5,905 bases of DNA from Anaerolineae bacterium (lineage in GTDB: Bacteria; Chloroflexota; Anaerolineae; Anaerolineales; E44-bin32), in NCBI GenBank assembly GCA_030673735.1, contig DAOVIK010000122.1, forward strand, positions 1 through 5,905. The letters run 5' to 3'. The first letter of the stretch is position 1, and each line of letters begins with the position of its first letter. The position numbers were made by a program, and so were the translations under genes. The notes below the pieces were generated by a model. That model was not told the DNA's origin, made no database searches, and was given only the letters and a program-made list of their open reading frames with translations. This document shows, in pieces, positions 1 through 5,682 of this stretch.

Positions 1-57
1 AGCAACTGGACTCTGGAGCTGAACCCGCTCGGCGGCTTGATGAAGGTCAAGCCCTAA
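1..57 (+). CDS. C-terminal fragment of an unrecognised protein (5' end outside window)
   Basis: Frame 1 is open from the window edge to TAA at 55-57, which is followed at once by an in-frame TAG (58-60). The visible 18 residues end in NPLGGLMKVKP. Tandem stops and a strong hairpin about 50 nt downstream (106-135) support a real gene end. The tail loosely recalls the last strand and helix of SRPBCC/polyketide-cyclase-like proteins, but 18 residues are too few to assign a family, so no function is claimed. It reads toward the tRNA gene and converges with the minus-strand operon. Confidence 0.4.
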   Translation, partial: SNWTLELNPLGGLMKVKP

Positions 58-105
58 TAGGGTCACTGCCTCCGATAAGATCAAAGAAAGCCATGTTCAA
101 TTCAA

Positions 106-135
106 GAACCCCGGGCACATTCCCTCCCGGGGTTC
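106..135 (+). terminator. Hairpin, probable terminator of the gene ending at 57
   Basis: A perfect 10-bp inverted repeat (GAACCCCGGG at 106-115, CCCGGGGTTC at 126-135) encloses a 10-nt loop. It lies 48 nt after the stop codon at 55-57. No T-run follows on the plus strand, so it is not a textbook intrinsic terminator. On the minus strand the stem is followed by a modestly T-rich stretch, so it could also stop readthrough from the opposite direction. It ends about 90 nt before the tRNA gene. Confidence 0.45.
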
Positions 136-183
136 ATCGCGGTTCGCATTGACGTAGGTCAAGCTCGAGTCACCCAAGTTGGC

Positions 184-212
184 TTGTTGTCTGTCGGTGC
201 ATGCGATAGAAT
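184..212 (+). promoter_or_regulatory. Candidate sigma70-type promoter for tRNA-Arg
   Basis: TAGAAT at 207-212 matches the TATAAT -10 consensus at five of six positions. TTGTTG at 184-189 is a partial -35 match, 17 bp upstream. The expected start point is about 219, a few bases before the mature tRNA 5' end at 223. Nothing else in 136-222 looks gene-like. The call rests on consensus matching alone, and the -35 is weak. Confidence 0.35.
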
Positions 213-222
213 TCGATTGCAC

Positions 223-297
223 GCCCCTGTAGCTCAGTGGATAGAGCGCTGCCCTCCGGAGGCAGATGCCGGCGTTCGAATCGCCGCAGGGGTGCCA
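223..297 (+). tRNA. tRNA-Arg (anticodon CCG), CCA encoded
   Basis: A full 75-nt cloverleaf folds by eye. The acceptor stem is GCCCCTG (223-229) with CAGGGGT (287-293), closed by one G-U pair. The D stem is GCTC/GAGC with an 8-nt loop containing GG. The anticodon stem is CTGCC/GGCAG with loop CTCCGGA, giving anticodon CCG at 256-258, which reads CGG. The variable loop has 4 nt. The T arm is CGGCG/CGCCG with loop TTCGAAT. The discriminator base is G294, and the 3' CCA (295-297) is genomically encoded. It is read toward the minus-strand operon, with a hairpin starting at its last base. Confidence 0.97.
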
Positions 298-322
298 ATC
301 GCCTTGCTCGCGCAAGGCGATT
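297..322. terminator. Perfect 11-bp hairpin between convergent tRNA-Arg and yfcE-like gene
   Basis: AATCGCCTTGC (297-307) and GCAAGGCGATT (312-322) form a perfect 11-bp stem with a 4-nt loop. The left arm begins with the last A of the tRNA CCA. The right arm ends 8 nt before the TAA stop (331-333) of the minus-strand phosphoesterase gene. Being symmetric and placed between convergent units, it most likely ends transcription both ways. The T content after the stem is only modest on the plus strand (TCATATTTA) and absent on the minus strand, so the mechanism is inferred from position and stem strength. Confidence 0.6.
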
Positions 323-330
323 CGTCATAT

Positions 331-819
331 TTAGAGTTCGATCCATTCCACGGATCGCTCAGGTAGATTGACCAATACGATCGTGCTGCGACCACGCAAA
401 CCCATCACCTCACCGGGATTGAGCAACAGGCAGTCATCAACCCATTCCTCATGCGGCGTGTGCGTGTGGCCAAAGCAAACCATGCCATACTTGCCCGAAT
501 GCGCCAATCCCCTGGCCACATGCGGGTAATGACACACCGCAATCGCAATGCCCTCAAGCTCAAGATCAGCCATGAAACCATGCAAGGTGACGTGTGGCAA
601 CTTCTCGACCATGATGCCGATGCGGTAGGTATCGCCCTGGTTGTTTCCCCACACGATGTGCACCGGCGTATCTCCCACACCTTCAGCGATGTTGCTCACC
701 ACAAACGGCGCCACCAAGTCGCCACAATGGATGACCGCATCCGCGGCTTTAAGATGCGGCATGGCCTGGTTTAGTTTCCAGATGTTATCGTGACTGTCGC
801 TGATAACCGCGACCTTCAT
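331..819 (-). CDS. YfcE/MJ0936-family metallophosphoesterase
   Basis: The 162-residue product is a single-domain calcineurin-like phosphoesterase of the family that hydrolyses phosphodiesters with a dinuclear metal centre. Its physiological substrate is not known. All metal-ligand motifs are visible: D8-x-H10, G33-D34, G58-N59-N60, H97 in CHYPH, and G117-H118-T119-H120, plus NPGE at 134-137, which is typical of this subgroup. Length is normal for the family. There is no signal peptide or membrane segment, so it is cytoplasmic. ATG at 817-819 is preceded 5 nt upstream by GAGGGA (825-830), supporting the start. It begins 42 nt after the etfA stop and is probably the last gene of the operon. Its link to electron transfer is unclear and it may simply be a co-transcribed neighbour. 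Confidence 0.93.
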   Translation of the reverse strand: MKVAVISDSHDNIWKLNQAMPHLKAADAVIHCGDLVAPFVVSNIAEGVGDTPVHIVWGNNQGDTYRIGIMVEKLPHVTLHGFMADLELEGIAIAVCHYPHVARGLAHSGKYGMVCFGHTHTPHEEWVDDCLLLNPGEVMGLRGRSTIVLVNLPERSVEWIEL

Positions 820-861
820 CTCAATCCCTCACATGGATCGGGAGGTTCAGAGGCTTAGCTT

Positions 862-1821
862 TCAGTTTGCTCCGCGCTGCTTGAGAGCGTCCGCGAGCGC
901 CGGAACGACTTCGTAGAGGTCTCCCACAATGCCATAATCTGCCAGCTTGAAGATGGGCGCGTTGGGATCGCTGTTTACCGCCACGATGGTCTTGGCTCCC
1001 ATGATCCCCACCGTATGCTGAACCTGCCCCGAGACGCCTAGCGAAAGGATCAATTGGGGATTGCACTTCTCGCCGGAGATTCCAATCATGCGTTCTTCGG
1101 AAACCCAGCCATACTCCGAGGAGAGCGGACGCGTGCAGGCGACCTCTCCTGCCAGCTCCGCAGCCAGATCTTCAATCAGCTTCAGATCTTCTTGCTGGGC
1201 CAATCCCCTACCAACACAAACCAATCTGTCGCTCTCGGCGATGTTCACGGTCGAGGCCGGCTTTGGGTTGCGCTCAACGATCATCATGCGCGGCTCGGGC
1301 AGCGATAGCTCGGCGCTGATGATTTCGCCCTCCACAGCACCGGACCCGCTTCCCTCAACCGTCCCAGGCGTGACAGCGACAACCTTGAGCGGCGTGAGAA
1401 TCACTTCACGACTGACCGTGTTGCCGCCCAGCGCATAGCGTCCGGTTATCAGGCGGCCGTCTTCGATCCCGACCTCTATCGCCTCGCTCACGCATCCAGA
1501 ATCCAGTTCCTGCGCGAGCCTGGACGCCAGCGAACGGCCTCGTCGCGTCGCCGACAATAAGATCAAATCCGCATCCGCTTGCTTCGCGATCTGCGCCAGA
1601 GCCGAAGACACAACATCCTCGGCCAGACCCTCGAGCCCCGGCGCCTCGTTCACAAACACTCGGGAAGCTCCCGAACCGCGGTGCTGCTCAGCACGATTTC
1701 CAGCATCCTTACCCAGGACAGCCACGGATACCGGCCCAAGCGTATCGGCGTGGTCAGCTGACCATGAAGCGAGCGTCTGAACATGACTGTCGTTCTCGGA
1801 GTAGACCAGCACGCCGCTCAT
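862..1821 (-). CDS. fixB: Electron transfer flavoprotein alpha subunit, FixB type
   Basis: The 319-residue product is the FAD-binding alpha subunit of an ETF, the partner of the EtfB/FixA encoded just upstream. The N-terminal half carries the ETF domain (LLSATRRGRSLASRLA near residue 90-105). The C-terminal FAD domain shows VCVGRG, GISGEK at 247-252, GVSGQVQH at 262-269, NSDPNAPIF at 283-291 and ADYGIVGDLY at 294-303. The GVSGQVQHTVG and ADYGIVGDLYEVVPAL wording looks FixB-like rather than housekeeping EtfA. The ATG overlaps the preceding stop codon in an ATGA (4-nt overlap), and GAGGGGG (1829-1835) lies 7 nt upstream, so translation is probably coupled and subunits made in equal amounts. A second, more canonical EtfA begins to appear at the right edge (5683-5905). 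Whether this copy bifurcates electrons cannot be read from the sequence alone. Confidence 0.93.
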   Translation of the reverse strand: MSGVLVYSENDSHVQTLASWSADHADTLGPVSVAVLGKDAGNRAEQHRGSGASRVFVNEAPGLEGLAEDVVSSALAQIAKQADADLILLSATRRGRSLASRLAQELDSGCVSEAIEVGIEDGRLITGRYALGGNTVSREVILTPLKVVAVTPGTVEGSGSGAVEGEIISAELSLPEPRMMIVERNPKPASTVNIAESDRLVCVGRGLAQQEDLKLIEDLAAELAGEVACTRPLSSEYGWVSEERMIGISGEKCNPQLILSLGVSGQVQHTVGIMGAKTIVAVNSDPNAPIFKLADYGIVGDLYEVVPALADALKQRGAN

Positions 1822-2609
1822 GCTAGCACCCCCTCGTGCTCCAGTGCACGCAGCAGGGCATCGATTTGCTCCTCAAGCGTTCCCTCGAGCATCTCGTTCT
1901 TGCGCTCTTGCTCAGGTGCCAGGTTGCTCAGCACCTCAATCTGGATTGCTTTTCCGCCAATCTCATCTGCATTGATCCCAAGCTCGGTCAGCGTCCACTC
2001 TTGCGTGGGTTTGCGCCCCGCTTTCAGAATAGCGGTCAATGGCGGCAGCCTCGGGGTGTTGAGTTCGCTGGTCACCGAAACCACTGCCGGAAGATCACAC
2101 TCCACGACTTCAAGAGAATTCTCCATGTCGCGCACTGCGCGCAATCGCTTCTCACCCGCCAGCGCCAATTCCCGCACGGTCGTGATCTGCGGCCAGCCCA
2201 ACCTGGCCGCAACTCGTGACGGGATCTGGCCAGAATACTCGTCGTCGGATCCCTCTCCCGTCAGCACCAGATCCACTTCCCCAATCGCTTCGATTGCTCC
2301 CGCAAGCAAGCGAGAGGATCCGGAGACGTCTGTATCTTTTATAGCCGGGTCGATCACGAGCGCCGCCTCATCTGCCCCTATCGCCAACGCTTCCTTGATA
2401 GTCTCCTTGAGTTTTGTTGAACCGGCGGATAAGGCGATCACATGGACATCCGCTTGTGCTTCCTTGATACGTACGGCCTCCTCCAGCGCATGTTTCTCGA
2501 AGGCGCTCAGGATCATTGGCAAACCCTCGAGGACCGGCGTACGACCGTCACTCTTGAAACGCAGTTGTGCCAGATCGACCACTTGCTTCATGCATACAAC
2601 GATCTTCAC
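1818..2609 (-). CDS. fixA: Electron transfer flavoprotein beta subunit, FixA type (GTG start)
   Basis: With the GTG start at 2607-2609 the product has 263 residues, the usual EtfB length, and begins VKIVVCMKQV, the standard family N-terminus. AAGGAG (2615-2620) lies 5 nt upstream. An ATG at 2681 in the same frame would add 24 low-complexity residues overlapping fixX and is rejected. Features: ETF domain with ALEEAVRIKE; nucleotide-binding loop TGEGSDDEYSGQ at about 117-128; the EtfB signature region RDMENSLEVVECDLPAVV at about 160-177; and NTPRLPPLTAILKAGRKP at about 184-201. The loop differs from the DGDT-type loop of common EtfB proteins. EtfB normally holds AMP, or a second FAD in bifurcating ETFs. 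Which applies here is open. It pairs with the downstream FixB. Confidence 0.93.
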   Translation of the reverse strand: MKIVVCMKQVVDLAQLRFKSDGRTPVLEGLPMILSAFEKHALEEAVRIKEAQADVHVIALSAGSTKLKETIKEALAIGADEAALVIDPAIKDTDVSGSSRLLAGAIEAIGEVDLVLTGEGSDDEYSGQIPSRVAARLGWPQITTVRELALAGEKRLRAVRDMENSLEVVECDLPAVVSVTSELNTPRLPPLTAILKAGRKPTQEWTLTELGINADEIGGKAIQIEVLSNLAPEQERKNEMLEGTLEEQIDALLRALEHEGVLA

Positions 2610-2614
2610 GAGAG

Positions 2615-2620
2615 CTCCTT
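2615..2620 (-). promoter_or_regulatory. Shine-Dalgarno site fixing the fixA GTG start
   Basis: On the minus strand AAGGAG sits 5 nt before the GTG at 2607-2609. It overlaps the end of fixX: the fixX TGA stop (2620-2622) shares a base with it. The site decides the short GTG start over the in-frame upstream ATG at 2681, and suggests ribosome hand-over from fixX to fixA. Confidence 0.8.
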
Positions 2621-2937
2621 CATCCGAATCGGTACTGGATCCCGTATCCAGCCCGGGGGTAGTGCCATGTGAGCGCCTCATCCTCGCAGACGATCATGCA
2701 AGTTCCACACTCCAAGCAACCTTCGTAGTCCACGAACACCTCATCGCGCTCGTCATTAAACGTGTACAGATGCGCGGGGCAGACGAAGAGGCAGGGCCGC
2801 AGCGTGCACTGTTGGCGGCAAATATCATGATCGATGACAATGTGGGGAGATTCCTTGTCGATCTTGAAGACGTTGCGTCCCAGCTTGTCCTCGAGACTCA
2901 AGATCTCGATCGAACTCTGGGCATCATCCTGCGCCAT
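2620..2937 (-). CDS. fixX: FixX ferredoxin-like protein with two cysteine clusters
   Basis: The 105-residue product is the iron-sulfur partner of FixC/EtfC-type quinone oxidoreductases and corresponds to the ferredoxin domain fused at the C-terminus of ETF-QO in other organisms. Eight cysteines are present. C40-x3-C44-x4-C49-x3-C53 is followed by P54-A55. C74-x2-C77-x2-C80-x3-C84 follows in a YEGCLECGTC context. The tail WHYPRAGYGIQYRFG is a FixX hallmark. Two [4Fe-4S] clusters are expected, as known for EtfX of EtfABCX complexes. The ATG directly follows the fixC TGA with no gap, and GGAGGT (2943-2948) lies 5 nt upstream inside fixC, so translation is coupled. There is no signal peptide, so it acts on the cytoplasmic side. 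Length is typical. Confidence 0.96.
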   Translation of the reverse strand: MAQDDAQSSIEILSLEDKLGRNVFKIDKESPHIVIDHDICRQQCTLRPCLFVCPAHLYTFNDERDEVFVDYEGCLECGTCMIVCEDEALTWHYPRAGYGIQYRFG

Positions 2938-4242
2938 TCACAACCTCCGCACTTTCAAGGCATCGCGCAAGGCCGAAATCCATGGAAGCCGCCTTACCCG
3001 GTTCCAAATCGTCCTCCACAAGCTCTCCTTTGGGCTCTTGCCGATCCAGAACACATCTCCAAGCAATCCGGAAACCCATTCGGGATACAACGTGTACAGG
3101 CGCGGGTTTTCCAGGAAGGAAGGCATGGCAGCGAATGTGCGATGGTCACGCAGCACGAAGCTATCTCTCAAGGCTACTTCATAGCGCGCCAGGGATTGCG
3201 CTGAGAAATCGCCATCTTCCCTGGCTTCCAGAATCGACTTTGCCGCTATGGCTCCCGAAGCGAGTGCGAAGTCCATACCCCGTACGGTGATGCCCATGTT
3301 CAAGCCCAAGCCAGCGGCATCGCCTGCCAGAAGCATGCCATCACACACCAGGCGGGGCATGTCATTCACAGATGATTCAGGAATGGCATGCGCCGAGTAC
3401 TCGACCACCCTGCCCCCCGCGATTAGCGGTTGTATCTCCGGTCGGGCCTTGAAGGCGTCCATCAGTTCGTGTGCCTGGAACACGTCGCCCTTATCCAACA
3501 TGGCACCCATTCCAAGCACAAGACCAAGCGAGACGCTTTCGCGATTGGTGTACAGGAAGCCGCCCCCCAGCATCCCTTGGGTAAGCGAACCAAAAAACAG
3601 GTGGGAAGCGCTCTGCCCGGGCTGCACTCCAAAGCGTTCTTGCACCCGATCGGGAGGCAACTCGATCAGCTCCTTGATCCCCATGGCAAAGTGCTTGGGC
3701 TCCAATCGGTGCCGAAGCACGGCCCGCTCGGCAATGAACGACAGAGCGCCATCAGCGGCGAGCACCACATCGGCCAGAACTTCATCGCCCGCCGAGAGTA
3801 TCCCAGCGACCTTCCCCTCATTCCATACAAGGTCATCCACCTTGTATCCGGGAACGATCATCGCACCCCGCTCGCTGACTACATCCCCTAGCCAGCGGTC
3901 GAACACACCGCGCAGCAGCGTGGCGCTGTGCATCGGCCCTTCCCCCATGCGGGAGGACTGGAACTCGACCGTCGTGGACGCATCTTCGGCCACCATCGTG
4001 AGGCGTTCCTTGACCACCCGCCCTTCAAATGGCACTTCCCCAATACGCTCATCACCGAGCAGATCGGGGAAGTATGGCCGCACCGGATTCAAGTAGAGCC
4101 GTCCTCCGGTTACGTTCTTGCTCCCGGGATAATCGCCGCGTTCTACGACCAGGACCTCAAGACCGGCCTCGGCGAGGTGATAGGCCGCGCCCAGCCCTGC
4201 AAGCCCAGCGCCTACGATGACTACGTCGACTTTCTCGGACAT
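2938..4242 (-). CDS. fixC: FixC-type FAD-dependent ETF:quinone oxidoreductase
   Basis: The 434-residue flavoprotein passes electrons between the ETF and membrane quinone, together with FixX. Visible FAD-binding elements: GAGLAG at 11-16 with the ribose-binding E34 after VLVVE; GSKNVTGG at 40-47; LLRGVFDRWL at 109-118; ADGALS at 163-168; HFAMGIKELIELP at 184-196, typical of the ETF-QO/FixC family; and GDAAG at about 307-311 followed by GITVRGMDFA. It lacks the C-terminal ferredoxin domain of about 600-residue ETF-QO, and that role falls to FixX next door. The Trp/Arg-rich C-terminus (last 40 residues) could help membrane contact; no true transmembrane helix is evident. The start is placed by family N-terminus. 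Its ribosome site is poor: AGGTGG is 12 nt upstream, or GAGG lies nearly adjacent. Confidence 0.95.
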   Translation of the reverse strand: MSEKVDVVIVGAGLAGLGAAYHLAEAGLEVLVVERGDYPGSKNVTGGRLYLNPVRPYFPDLLGDERIGEVPFEGRVVKERLTMVAEDASTTVEFQSSRMGEGPMHSATLLRGVFDRWLGDVVSERGAMIVPGYKVDDLVWNEGKVAGILSAGDEVLADVVLAADGALSFIAERAVLRHRLEPKHFAMGIKELIELPPDRVQERFGVQPGQSASHLFFGSLTQGMLGGGFLYTNRESVSLGLVLGMGAMLDKGDVFQAHELMDAFKARPEIQPLIAGGRVVEYSAHAIPESSVNDMPRLVCDGMLLAGDAAGLGLNMGITVRGMDFALASGAIAAKSILEAREDGDFSAQSLARYEVALRDSFVLRDHRTFAAMPSFLENPRLYTLYPEWVSGLLGDVFWIGKSPKESLWRTIWNRVRRLPWISALRDALKVRRL

Positions 4243-4274
4243 GCCTCGTGTTTACCACCTGCCGCTTAGGATCC

Positions 4275-4305
4275 GCGCGCCATGCGTGATCGAATCACGC
4301 CGCGC
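4275..4305. repeat. Intergenic stem-loop between acyl-CoA dehydrogenase and fixC
   Basis: GCGTGAT (4284-4290) and ATCACGC (4294-4300) form a 7-bp stem with a 3-nt loop. The outer GCGCG (4275-4279) and CGCGC (4301-4305) add 5 bp, with a 4-nt bulge on one side. In the transcribed minus strand it begins at the last base of the dehydrogenase TAG stop. No U-tract follows, so it is more likely a transcript-stabilising or partial attenuation hairpin than a full terminator. Confidence 0.45.
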
Positions 4306-5522
4306 TAGCGGTATGGTATCGCCTCCGGGCCGATCGTCTCGCGTGCGATGATCAGTTTCTGAATGTTGGTTCCACCCTCGGCGCCCACCACATAGGACAG
4401 CACGCCTCTGTATGCCAGCTCCAAAGGGCATTCCTTGGTGAAGGCAAAGGCACCATGGTACATCATGCTGTGCTTCACCGTTTCAAGCGCCAAGTGCGGC
4501 GCCTCAAGCTTGCAGATCGAAACCGCATGGCTCAAGTCATTGTGCGTGAACGATCCGGGTTCGGAATAGAACTGATCTGCCATCCATGCTGTATAGCGCA
4601 GCCACATTTGAATCTGGTCGAACCTGGATTTGTCCTCTGCGATCTCGAAGGAAATGCCCTCAAACTTCGCCAATGGCCGTCCAAAGGCCGTCCGCTGCTT
4701 CACATACTCGATTGAAAGCTCCAGCGCCTTCTCAGTTGCGCCGACGCACGCGGCTGCCACCAAGATGCGCGCCGCATTGAAGCCCTCCATGTTCACGTAG
4801 AAGCCGCGATTGATCTCGCCCAATACGTAGGATTCTGGAATGACCACGTCCTTGTATCGGAAGCCGCCCGTTGAAAGCCCGCCGCGGCCGACGTCCTCGT
4901 AGACCGTGGTGCTGATGCCCTCGCTTCTGGACGGAATGTAGGCGAAAGTAAATCCACGGTGACCTGCATCAGGATCGGTCCGGAAGAGTGTCAGATGGCC
5001 GCCATCACGCTGCTCGGTGGTCTCGCGAATGCCGCTGATGTAGGATTTCTCGCCGTTGATGATCAGCTTGCCATCCTCAAGACGCGCCGTGGTGGCGACG
5101 TTTGCCACATCGGAGCCGCCGCCGGCCTCGGTGGTTGCGATGCCCACGAACCCCTCACCGCTAGCCACCTTGGGCAGCACGAGCTTCTTCAATTCCTCCG
5201 AGCCATGAAGGGTGACCAGATAACCCCAACCTATGTTGAGCAGCACATACACGGGAACCGACATGCTCAAATCGGCACGTGCGATTTCTTGGACCGCCAC
5301 GTTGGCCAACGTGATCTCCTGCCCCGGGATCATCGATCCACCATACTCCTCAGGGATCGTGATGCCCATCACTCCCAGGTCGGCCAATCCTTTTATGATC
5401 TTGTCAGGAATACCTTGCTCCTTCGAGTCGATCTCGGCCGCGATCGGCTCAAGGTTCGCCTCGCACCATTCGCGGAGCGTGCGTCTAAAGATCTCTTGCT
5501 CAGATGTCAATCGAAATTCCAC
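4305..5522 (-). CDS. Acyl-CoA dehydrogenase (GTG start)
   Basis: This FAD enzyme oxidises acyl-CoA to 2-enoyl-CoA (or runs in reverse) and donates electrons to an ETF. The GTG at 5520-5522 with AGGAGGA (5529-5535) 6 nt upstream gives 405 residues, beginning with the GTG-encoded residue then EFRLTSEQEIFRR. The in-frame ATG at 5546 would overlap its own Shine-Dalgarno site and is rejected. Landmarks (405-residue numbering): N-terminal helical domain with GITIPEEYGG near 53-62; flavin/substrate motif ATTEAGGGSD at 129-138; NGEKSYISG at 156-164; QRTAFGRP at 276-283; and E382 in AEGGTNIQK, which aligns with the catalytic Glu of IYEGT-type dehydrogenases. The motif before it, HGAFAFTKECPLE, departs from the usual GGxGY form. 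Substrate cannot be told from sequence. Position next to fixCXAB recalls CaiA beside fixABCX in E. coli, but orthology is not shown. Confidence 0.94.
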   Translation of the reverse strand: MEFRLTSEQEIFRRTLREWCEANLEPIAAEIDSKEQGIPDKIIKGLADLGVMGITIPEEYGGSMIPGQEITLANVAVQEIARADLSMSVPVYVLLNIGWGYLVTLHGSEELKKLVLPKVASGEGFVGIATTEAGGGSDVANVATTARLEDGKLIINGEKSYISGIRETTEQRDGGHLTLFRTDPDAGHRGFTFAYIPSRSEGISTTVYEDVGRGGLSTGGFRYKDVVIPESYVLGEINRGFYVNMEGFNAARILVAAACVGATEKALELSIEYVKQRTAFGRPLAKFEGISFEIAEDKSRFDQIQMWLRYTAWMADQFYSEPGSFTHNDLSHAVSICKLEAPHLALETVKHSMMYHGAFAFTKECPLELAYRGVLSYVVGAEGGTNIQKLIIARETIGPEAIPYR

Positions 5523-5528
5523 GGGCGT

Positions 5529-5535
5529 TCCTCCT
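5529..5535 (-). promoter_or_regulatory. Shine-Dalgarno site fixing the acyl-CoA dehydrogenase GTG start
   Basis: AGGAGGA on the minus strand lies 6 nt before GTG 5520-5522, an optimal spacing and near-perfect anti-SD match. It falls within the reading frame of the longer ATG-initiated alternative, which argues strongly for the GTG. Confidence 0.85.
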
Positions 5536-5550
5536 AATAGGATCAATCAA

Positions 5551-5598
5551 GCCTGAATGTCCGCCCCGGGAGCGGATCGAATCGCTTCCCAGTCAGGC
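5551..5598. repeat. Nested inverted repeats in the leader of the acyl-CoA dehydrogenase gene
   Basis: An imperfect palindrome at 5568-5590 (GGG-AGCG-g-AT-cga-AT-CGCT-t-CCC) has 9 paired positions and two single-base bulges. It is flanked by GCCTGA (5551-5556) and TCAGGC (5593-5598), which pair outside it. It lies about 30-75 nt before the GTG. It could be an operator for a dimeric repressor or a structured mRNA leader; sequence alone does not decide. No convincing -35/-10 pair was found beside it. Confidence 0.4.
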
Positions 5599-5635
5599 CA
5601 CACTCCCGGCGGCGAACACGAGCTTTCTCTGCAAT

Positions 5636-5661
5636 GCCTCCGCCCATGCAACTACGGAGGC
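5636..5661. terminator. Possible hairpin terminator after the second etfA
   Basis: GCCTCCG (5636-5642) and CGGAGGC (5655-5661) form a 7-bp stem with a 12-nt loop, starting 21 nt downstream of the etfA stop in the minus-strand direction. The sequence after the stem is not U-rich. It may end or attenuate transcription from the etfA at the right edge, which would make the dehydrogenase the first gene of its own unit. Confidence 0.35.
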
Positions 5662-5682
5662 GTCTCACTTGGCGCTTCGTGC

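Noticed and set aside
44..164. Direct repeat AGGTCAAGC at 44-52 and 156-164
   Set aside because: Only two 9-bp copies with no shared flanks and one copy inside coding sequence; consistent with chance.
97..315. Minus-strand 72-codon frame, and a plus-strand 60-codon frame at 184-366
   Set aside because: Both run through the tRNA-Arg gene and its hairpins, so the frames are incidental.
2610..2681. 24-residue N-terminal extension of FixA from an ATG at 2681
   Set aside because: It overlaps the fixX coding region, has no family similarity, and the GTG at 2609 has an ideal Shine-Dalgarno site and the standard EtfB N-terminus.
1783..3204. Plus-strand open frame of 473 codons
   Set aside because: It runs antisense across fixB, fixA, fixX and the end of fixC, all of which have clear family motifs and ribosome sites on the minus strand. 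The product is Ser/Arg-rich with no recognisable domain and looks like a codon-bias shadow.
3248..4096. Plus-strand open frame of 282 codons
   Set aside because: It lies entirely antisense to fixC, has Ser/Pro/Arg-rich composition, no family motif and no convincing ribosome site.
4959..5537. Plus-strand open frame of 192 codons
   Set aside because: It is antisense to the acyl-CoA dehydrogenase with no recognisable domain, so it is treated as a shadow.
5523..5546. 8-residue extension of the acyl-CoA dehydrogenase from an ATG at 5546
   Set aside because: The extension would translate the AGGAGGA ribosome site itself. The GTG at 5522 fits the family N-terminus.
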